This document shows positions 30,601 through 64,000 of a stretch of DNA of 64,000 bases, piece by piece (position 1 is the first letter of the stretch; the number at the start of each line of letters is the position of its first letter). Source of the DNA: Larus michahellis (lineage: Eukaryota > Chordata > Aves > Charadriiformes > Laridae); NCBI RefSeq assembly GCF_964199755.1, contig NC_133910.1:14206711-14270710 (forward strand). The letters are read 5' to 3'. A program made the translations under genes and the position numbers. The notes under the pieces are model-generated. The model saw only the letters and a list, made by a program, of their open reading frames with translations, ran no database searches and was not told where the DNA came from.

Positions 30601-33040
30601 CCTGCAGAACAACGCATCCCGAGCAGCTCCGGGGAAGGGGCATTTCCAGCCTGGCACCAGCTGAGGCACTAACAGGCACCTGCAGAACATGGTGGGCTCT
30701 CCGGGCGATGGGACATTGTGCCACCCTACAGAAACAACTCAGGACTGAAGGCCAGCACCTCAGAACAGCCTCCTCAGGGACAAAACCCCCTTTATTAATA
30801 TATTTAGCCTTGCCACAGGAGACCTGTGTTGTTAACAGCTCCTCTCACTGAGGATGCTGGAAGTCAAGCTCAGCACAATCATCCCTAGAGGGAGCAGTAA
30901 AAGGAGTTTTAAGCCATCCCCTCCATTTTGATCCTCACTTATGCCACCACTGTGACAGCCTCACCTTGCATCATGCCTGTTTATGATTTTTTTTCGGTAA
31001 TACAAAGAGCCATCTCATGCATTATAGTGCAGCCACCCCACTAAAAATATTCCACAGGGGGAAAGAGTCACAAGAAAGCAAAACCACCCCCCGTTCCATT
31101 ATTTTCCATGGATGAGAGGGGAGAGAAGAAAGGAACAACATGCATTTGTTATTACTTAAGGCACATGAAAGCCCTTATCTCCTAAGTAAGGACCCCAGTA
31201 TCAGGATCAGCTGTGCCAATACAAGCTGCATTATTACCTCTTCTGTACAAAGCAATTTGTTTTTATTGACCATTCACTACACAGGGCACTACAACACGCT
31301 CCTGCTCATTACAGTCTGTCAGTCAGAAGGCAAAGGGTGGTAAAAGCAGGATTTAAAGAGACAACAGCTCTTCGCAATCATGAAGATAACCTTGCTAGAG
31401 CAAAAGCACTGGCAGCAGGCAGCTTGGACCGCAACAAGGAGCGGTAAATGATCAAGACAGCTCAGAATTTCAGACACTGGAAGAAAATCCTTAAAGCAGG
31501 TAAAACAATTTACCTCCTCTGGACAGGAAAACAGCTACAAACTTGCATCCAAACACAGCACATTGAGGAAACCTGGGTTAGGGCTCTGGTTTTGTTTATT
31601 CTCTGCCTGTGTAAGTCTACCAGACAGTCTCCACTTGCAACAGACCTTAAATGCTGGGAGCTCTGTTGCAATTAGTTTGTTTTTTTTCCTTTATTTGTCT
31701 CCTTAGAGAAATAGTCAGCAATCAAGATTTTTCTCTACAAAACCTACACTCGGTATCAATCTCAAGTGAGTCTTCCCACAATTTAGTCCCTCTTTCCACA
31801 CCCTTACCCTAACATTTCATTTGCATCTGAGAGATTTTGGGGCCCGGGGCAGCTCTCCACTGTAGCGCTGTGCACTTACAGCAGGGATGAGTTGGCTGCT
31901 CTCACTTTAAGGGGAGATTTTTTACTGCCAAACATAGAAGAGGCAGAAAATGCAGAGGATGCTCAGTCTAGAAAAACCTAATATCCAAGGACTACCTGCA
32001 TGAAACAGAGGTAGGTTACCCCAGTGCAACAACCAGCCATTGCCCTCATCCCAGTAAGTTTGTTTTATTCTACAGCGGGGTATTAATAAGTCCAAAAATC
32101 CATGTACTTTTTATAGTTTAGTTCCCTGGTAAAACACCACCCACCCAAAGGCTTGAGGCAAGGCAGAACTGGCTACTCGGGATTTGCAGGGTAGAGAACA
32201 CGGGCTATTTTTGGCACTACCCCTCTGTGGTAGGATGAGAACTAGAGGCTAAACTGTAGGAGACATCTTGAAGACTTACATTTTGTGATGAAGGACATAT
32301 GCTTTTGAGGGGCGGGAGATTATCAGGAAGAGCACTCCTCAGAAATACTTTGCCCTCCTCATCCCTGCCAACCCAACCAGTTTGCAGAACTGTAAGGCAC
32401 GGTGAGATCCTGACAGCTCAGGAAGAGAACAACTACAGGAGTCCCAAATCACCCTCAGCCTGAAAACAAACAGGTCAAGAACCTGCCCCTTTGAGATAAC
32501 ATGGCCAGATCCACATAGGATATTACTTAAAATCCAGGTTTCTACCCTTAATTTGCATCTGGTCACCAAAGTTCAAAGCACCAGCTCCTTGTCCTCCCTC
32601 TCATGGCAAGCTGACCCCAAGCCCTGTGGAAGGAGGAGGCCACAACGCTAGGTGACAGCAACAAGCCCTGGATGTGCCTGCCTGAGACTGCAAGACCATG
32701 AGAAACAGGACTGTAAGAAACGCCATGCTTCCATGGAAGTCCATAAACTACTGCAGAAGTTCAGCTTACAAAACTAAAGGAGGGGCTCGGCCCATACAAG
32801 CATGAGCTGAAAGACCTCCAGGTACGACAGCTAAGGGCAGTGAACCCCACTGTGCGTTCCTGAAGGAAAGCTCTTCCCCTAGAAAACTTCTTTTCTGCAG
32901 AAGAGGTTTGTGATTTGGCCCCATATCCATGATGTGGATGGTAATGGCTGCAAATGGAAGTCAGGCATGGGGAAACGCTGACTTCGGAATCAACAGGTCA
33001 GCTTGGTCCCTAGCGGTTCAGAAGCAGAAAATGAGATGCA
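24650..33040. other. Intergenic region between GPR107 and NCS1
   Basis: No recognisable exon, RNA gene or high-copy repeat. Reading frames here are short and unlike known proteins. Composition becomes AT-richer from about 24.9 kb. Simple tracts include T11 near 25268, a T15 run at 28536-28550 and A-rich patches near 27775 and 29640. Long-range NCS1 regulatory DNA or noncoding transcripts could be present but are not evident. Confidence 0.5.
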
Positions 33041-33062
33041 TTAAACTTCTTTCTGGACAATC

Positions 33063-33569
33063 TTTATTTTACACATTTGCATCACAGCAGGGAAACCAAG
33101 TTACACAGACCATCCTGCTTTATATCTACCTTGCTTCTCTTCAAATACTGTTTGTTTTTCTTTTAATAAAATTTAAAAAAATACTGAAAAAATCCATTTG
33201 TACATCTGAACATGAACTGAGGAATAAGATATTTACAGGTCACCAAAAACCCTGGAACTGGACCTTACTGTACAGGAAAGTCATTTTGAGTTTTGGAGGT
33301 CGTTTATTAAATGAATTCAAAGCTACATTGTACAAGGCAACCCAAAGCTGCTTAATGACACAAGAGGATCTGGAATTAATTATTTATAGTTACTAAAGGG
33401 AAAGGGAAGCTATTTAGACCCATACTCTGTTTTGACAGAGCAAGTACCAGCCCAACGCTCCAGTACCCTAGCTACAAGACGAAGTGCTTCTCATAATGTG
33501 GAGGTCGGGCTCTACTTTATTACACAGAGAGCAGAACGCCCAGTGAAATCCCACAGGGAAATATTTATT
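33063..33569 (-). terminator. GPR107: Cluster of four AATAAA signals, probable GPR107 3' end
   Basis: Four canonical hexamers on the sense strand within about 500 bases (33564, 33516, 33303 and 33063 as lowest coordinates). The most distal, AAAATAAAG at 33063-33068, is followed by T-rich sequence. Confidence 0.45.
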
Positions 33570-36500
33570 AAGAATTATCCTTTCTACAGGATTGCTGCAG
33601 TCAAAACATAAATGGGTTCTTGAGCCAGGCAACCTACAAAAGTGACTCTTTTCTCAACCACTTTCTTCCAGTACTGTCACTTTACGCGTGAGCGAGTATC
33701 TCAGTATTTTTCTTAAATCCGTTCCAGCCACTTGCAAGTACATATCATGCAGAGTTCTTACAAGATCGTTGCTATATCCAAGCAAGAAACTGCAAGGGGG
33801 AAATATGCAGCTTCCCAATATTGGTAAGTAAAAGTGATTAATAAGCCCAGAACAGCATCATACCCAGCAGCTACAAAAAAAGCCAGATTAATCCAATTTA
33901 GAACAACATTTTCCAGCAAATCAACCCCAAGGAACACAAGGAAACACCAGTCAAGTGCCTCTGGGCAGCACCACCTCAGTTTTCATGAAAAATTCAGGTT
34001 ACTGAAGTTACACACAAGGTCACAGGTTTTAGACAGTGTAAGAACCGTTATGTTTCAAATATCACTGTACCTTCCATCTCCTGCGGACCAAAGCTCCATG
34101 CTCTTTTTTACAAAGGTGAAAAATGGGGAAGTGTTTTATGATTGAAGTGGAGGTCGTAGCACAGAATCAATAAAACACATTTGCTTTAAAGTAACAGTAG
34201 TCTGTTAGCTATCATGGCAGGTCAAACTGAAGGAGACAAACCAGGTGGACTGGAGGAGGAAGGGTTTCCTTCCCTTCAATACCTGCACTTCTGCCCCATT
34301 ATTTTATTAACAGCTAAGCAGCTTCAGTTCTCAGAGCTCAACAGAACATACAAATACCCAGTATTTGCTTCAAATGCCACCAGGCAATTTTCAAATAGAC
34401 AACAACAAACGCCCCCTTTCTTGCAAATTTGATTGTCACTGGCCAGACTGCATTTCTCTGCTCTAGGAGCAGCATACTGTACAAAAAAAAAAAAGACTTA
34501 AAACACTAAAAAAAAATCTTCCATTGGACTTTCACCAAATGTGCACACTGGAATGATTAGGACATGCCCTTTCATGGCCAGAAGGAATGTTGCAGTGCTT
34601 AAGGATACACAGTGGATGCACACTCATGCTAGAGAGAGTCCACTTAGCTTAGAAAAATACATCTTCCACATTACTAGCTCCAAGACAAAATACTGCAATG
34701 CAGCAAATTTTTACAACATGCTCCCAGGGTATGCCAGCATGGAAATCCAGGAACAGGGCACTCAGCTGGAGAGAAACACTGAACAATGCACTGCACAGAT
34801 CATGACATGCTGAGTGAGATGACAACATGAAAGAGCATCTTAATAGGACAGCATGTGGCTTCTTCAACTCGAACTGCTACATTTTGAGCAAGCAGCAGCA
34901 ATGTTCCAGATGACCCCATTACGTCTTGCTTTCTCTTAGTACATCTCTTGATGAACCATCAAGGAAAACATTTTCAAGCCTGAAGAATGACAAGAGTCTG
35001 GCAGTTGCATTGCGAGGAGGTTTCCTATGGAAGACAGCTTGCTGAACAGCTATGGCAGGAAGGAGGAGTGCATCAGTGGCATTTGCATGCCATCAACAAT
35101 AGGGATTTATTGGGGCATAACACGCATTACAACTGAAGACTGAACCGATCTCATTTTTGTCTGCAGAGGGTGCCGAGTACTCCACTGCAGCAACATATGT
35201 GAATGCATTCAAAACCATTTATTCTGAATTGCACCAGACCCGCTTTTCCAGGACTCCTGTCACTACACTGCTGTGTGCTTGCAGGGTAACTGTTTTACTT
35301 GCTCACTTCAGTAAAAGGCAGAGACAGGAAAGTAAGGCTGTATCCCAAAACGATGTGTAAGCTACAAGCAGCTCTTCTACTCTCCCTCCCCGTGAAAGGC
35401 AGAGCTTCCTACTACATAGGCAGCCATCAGCATCTGAAAGGCAAGCACTGCTATTATGCTCCCTGGTGAGCTCTAAGCTGCTGCCTTTCACTAGCAATGC
35501 AGCGGTGCACTCCCAGCCAGGAGCAGCCCTCCCTTTGATGCTTTGTGGTGCAGTACAGACTGTGCTGCCGGAGGCACAATCCTCTCCGTCCTCCAACATC
35601 CCCGCCACCATCCAATCCATCCTACAACCCTGAAAGACAAATTTTTCAACCTGCTCTGAGGAATTCCACCAGAGAAAGTGGAAATTTACTTTGGAAATGG
35701 CTGCAGTAAGAACTTCTACTGCACTGTTTTTCAACTTGTACATCAACATTAATTTTCTTTACTAATGCTTACGTCTGGCCAGTTACTGCTGTACTGCTGG
35801 TTGGCATCTTGCATTAAGTGCCAGCTGAAGTTGGCTGTAGAGCTGACTGCTGAAGCTCAGGTCTGAACTTGGAAACAGCTCTTCTAAACTCTTTCGGAGT
35901 ACTACCGTGGCTTTTCATGCCAAGACAAAAAGTTGTCACACATTTTTTGGCCTTTAACTAGTGAGCCAGGGACTTGGCAGATAAGCCTACACCACGCACT
36001 GCTTCAGCAAAAAAGTGCATTTAAAAAAAGAAACCTGAGACTAAGGTAAAAGCACTCTCGCCACATCAGCGGCTCCACTGATGCTGAGATATGGAAGAGG
36101 CAGCCTTTGGAACCAGCTCAGCCCACACTGGGATCCTGGCACAGCCCCTCATGTTTTTGGGTGAAACACCACACCCATCAGAATTACACATCTCATTTGC
36201 AAAAGGTATTAGCAGGTCCTTAGACAGCATCATGTCTGGATTAACACTGTTATATCACTTCTGTTCCTGACAGCGAATCCTTATCCCTGACGTACTTCAG
36301 TGCCAACAGACTTCAAGTCTCCTGCTCGTCTACTGCTTTGAGTGGCCCTTTGGATGCAGATAGTGACATTTTCACAGGGACAGAGTAACTGTGCAGAGCG
36401 AGAGGATGAGTTTTTCAGGTATTGTATTTAAGTGTATGATAAGCTGGGACTGCCTATGTTTGTTTATAACAAACAGTCCAATTTCTCACACCTCAGCTAC

Positions 36501-38228
36501 TTAATAATGCAGAAGATTTCTTCATACAGAAGGTCTAAAAGGCTCGTAGGTCACCTAACAGCCTTTCTAGTGGTGTAGGCTCTCCGTTTCCACTAAAACT
36601 GTATCATTGCAAGACAATGACATCAAAAGTCAAACTATCACTGCTGTGATTACTATGCAGTTACAGCTGAGGAGGAAAACACTGAAGAGGACTCTGTACC
36701 CAGAGAACAAGGCTATTCTCATACTTTATCTGAAGAGAAACCAGTTCCAGGTATCAAAGCAGGTAGGTTCATTTCTACCATTTCCATGATGCATAGAACC
36801 AACACCTGGGAAAAGAACTGGCAACCGCATAAAACAATGCTGCTCTTCAAAGAGCAAGTCTTGGTACAGACCACTCACTTAAGAGCTCTACAATCCCTGT
36901 TCAAGACCAAGGAAGAAGTGGTTCAAGGTTCCAAAGAAAATCCTCCTTCTGAACTTCAAGAATAAAAAAATCCATGTGGCTAATAGTCCTCTAATCAGTT
37001 GTGCCCCAGAGATGCAGTCCCTTCAGTTAAAAAAGCAATTCCTAAGTGAGTTTGTAAAAGATGCTGGCGCATCTGAAGCTCTGCGATGATCCCTGTCACC
37101 CTGACAGAAGCACTTTGCTCAACAGCACCGTATGTCAACGTCTCTACATATATATTAAGGCTTCAGCGGGTCAGCAAGTTATACTTGATTTATTTTTCTT
37201 AAAGCTTATCCTCATTACATCAGTGAACCACTTCCACCCTCCCCCAGATTAAGAATCATTTGCTATGCCTTACTACTACAACTACAGGCACCGGCTTGCC
37301 TTACTAACAATACCAGAGTACTACAGATAAAACACATATGGCATTTGTAACATATCTCTAAAGACTCCACTACATGTTTGCAGCTAATAGTCAAGACTTG
37401 CATATTCCCCTGCATCGAGGTTCTGCTCATAACCTTCTTTCCTGACAAAAACCATTTAGGACCAGGAGCTGCAGTTGCCTGGTTTTGGCAGCAGCACCAT
37501 TTTGACCAGTTCAGCTCATCACAAACAGCAGTACCATTAATCCTACATAGTCAGAGAGGTACGAGTAGCCACCCAGAGAGGCCCAGTAATTCAGGGTAAC
37601 GTTGAGCTGGAGATTTATGCTGCAGTACCTTTGCTGGACAGATTTCCACTGGAGATTCTGGTACTGTTTATACTGTGCCAGAAAGAAGTGTTTTTTGAAA
37701 TACCTTGAAAATATTTTTATAAAGCAGATCAAAGTGCTCTGGGTAACAGCTTGAAGTTAAGTGTTTAAGATAGCACGGCAGACCCCTAAAAAGCAAGCAT
37801 CAGTCTTACACCTCTTCTGTACTTTTTGTCAGGTGGGTGTGAATCAAGAGCAACTCCATGAAGAGTGGAGAATTTACATTAATGCTTATTGCGCTACGAG
37901 CTAGTGCTTTTAATGGAAAACAGTCACTTGCTTCCTGCATAGCAATACATTTGAAAACCTGACACATTCAAGTGGATACCTGCATGGGTAAGACAAAAAG
38001 ATACTTATCAACTTTCCCACTGATGTGAGTAGTGGCAGAAGTCAACTGATCCAATATCCCATTCAGTCTCTCAAATAACTGCAGTTGTTTCTATTCATTT
38101 GTTTTGCAATGTTTTGTCCACACCAAAAGGAGCGTTTATAAAAAGAAAAAAGAATACTTACATCACTTATCTTCTTTTCCCACCTTCTGACACACTTTGT
38201 AATTCCCAGCATACATGTTACATAGCAA

Positions 38229-38250
38229 GTGTGTGTGTATATATATATGT
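38229..38250 (+). repeat. (GT)n(AT)n microsatellite
   Basis: GTGTGTGTGT followed by ATATATATAT in the GPR107 3'UTR region. Confidence 0.85.
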
Positions 38251-38617
38251 AATGTGCATTAGGTAAAATATATACTTTACATACACACTAAAAGGTCTCT
38301 CTTCACATTAGCATTACACATTCTGAAGAACGCAACCGCAAACAATTCAGAATACTTAACCGATCCAGAAAGGGGGAAAAAAAAAGAATAAGCTACCCAA
38401 AATCCCTAGGAAAGCTTCACGCTCCTTGCAGGTACCAAGAGACCCCATTTTCTTATGATCAGAGGAATAGTTATATTTCTGCACTGCTTTGCTCCCCCGA
38501 GACACACCCCACTCTGCAGTTTCAGTGTTGGGAAGTGCTAGTTGCTCCCTTTCCACTGAGAGTAATATTAATAAATTAAAAAAAGTTTCTCTGAAAGTAT
38601 TGCCCTAGTCCAGTCCA

Positions 38618-63812
<25,195 letters not shown>

Positions 63813-64000
63813 CTGGGAAAAGGAAAAGAGACTTTTAGATTTTTTTTTTTAAGTGGGTAACTACCACATTTGGCTACATAATCCAGGCAATCCAAACTGT
63901 ATTCTGTATATTTACAGTGGAGGCTGAGAGCAACAGAAAATAATACTTTCCACTTTCTGGCTATGCTTATACTGGAATATTCCCCCAGATTATTTCTGAA

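Larger units (their letters stand above)
33045..38617 (-). other. GPR107: GPR107 3'UTR, inferred
   Basis: Noncoding sequence after the stop, AT-rich, with sense-strand AATAAA at 35106-35111 (a possible shorter end) and a cluster at 33564-33569, 33516-33521, 33303-33308 and 33063-33068. No splice-like exon or long frame interrupts it. A TG/TA microsatellite lies at 38229-38250. The end used cannot be decided from sequence; the length up to about 5.6 kb is an estimate. Confidence 0.5.

Noticed and set aside
63813..64000. Possible further upstream GPR107 exon at the window edge
   Set aside because: No frame with splice sites matching the lumenal domain was seen in these 188 bases.

Overview
This is a stretch of a bird nuclear chromosome. 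Three things indicate this: split genes with GT-AG introns on the minus strand, CR1 non-LTR retrotransposon pieces of the avian type (a young copy at about 60.9-61.9 kb, a 3' tail at about 17.7 kb, a decayed copy near 40.3 kb), and a compact, very GC-rich left half of the kind found on small avian chromosomes. The species cannot be named from the sequence.

Two protein-coding genes are recognisable, both transcribed leftwards (minus strand) in tandem. NCS1 (neuronal calcium sensor 1, frequenin) is complete. Its start codon is at 23953-23955 inside a CpG island, seven coding exons run down to a stop at 6254-6256, and the evidence favours one more, entirely untranslated, terminal exon (about 5497 down to about 605) reached through an intron inside the 3'UTR. 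The joined exons give a 190-residue protein, the usual family length. GPR107 (Lung 7-TM receptor family, Golgi/TGN seven-pass protein) is partial. Twelve coding exons (63812 down to 38618) encode roughly the last 366 residues, including the whole seven-helix domain and the cytoplasmic tail. The N-terminal exons lie beyond base 64000. A long 3'UTR follows, down to a cluster of polyadenylation signals at 33.06-33.57 kb. The order GPR107 then NCS1 on one strand matches my recollection of the human 9q34 arrangement.

Layout: 1-600, sequence downstream of NCS1; 0.6-5.5 kb, NCS1 terminal 3'UTR exon; 5.5-6.2 kb, 3'UTR intron; 6.2-9.9 kb, NCS1 exons 7 to 2; 9.85-23.9 kb, large GC-rich NCS1 intron 1 with minisatellites, ancient SINE-like tails, a CR1 tail and several AT-rich islands; 23.7-24.6 kb, CpG island with exon 1; 24.7-33 kb, intergenic; 33-38.6 kb, GPR107 3'UTR; 38.6-63.8 kb, GPR107 exons and introns. 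Base composition drops from GC-rich to AT-rich close to the NCS1 CpG island.

I found no novel multigene system, no CRISPR array, no rRNA or tRNA gene and no bacterial-type operon. The points most worth a second look are the 3'UTR intron and 25-nt microexon of NCS1, a GC-AG intron in GPR107, a 23-bp minisatellite with a nested 48-bp duplication, a pair of matching ancient SINE-like tails, AT-rich islands that may be conserved regulatory elements, and a TATA box next to a 14-G run in NCS1 intron 1.
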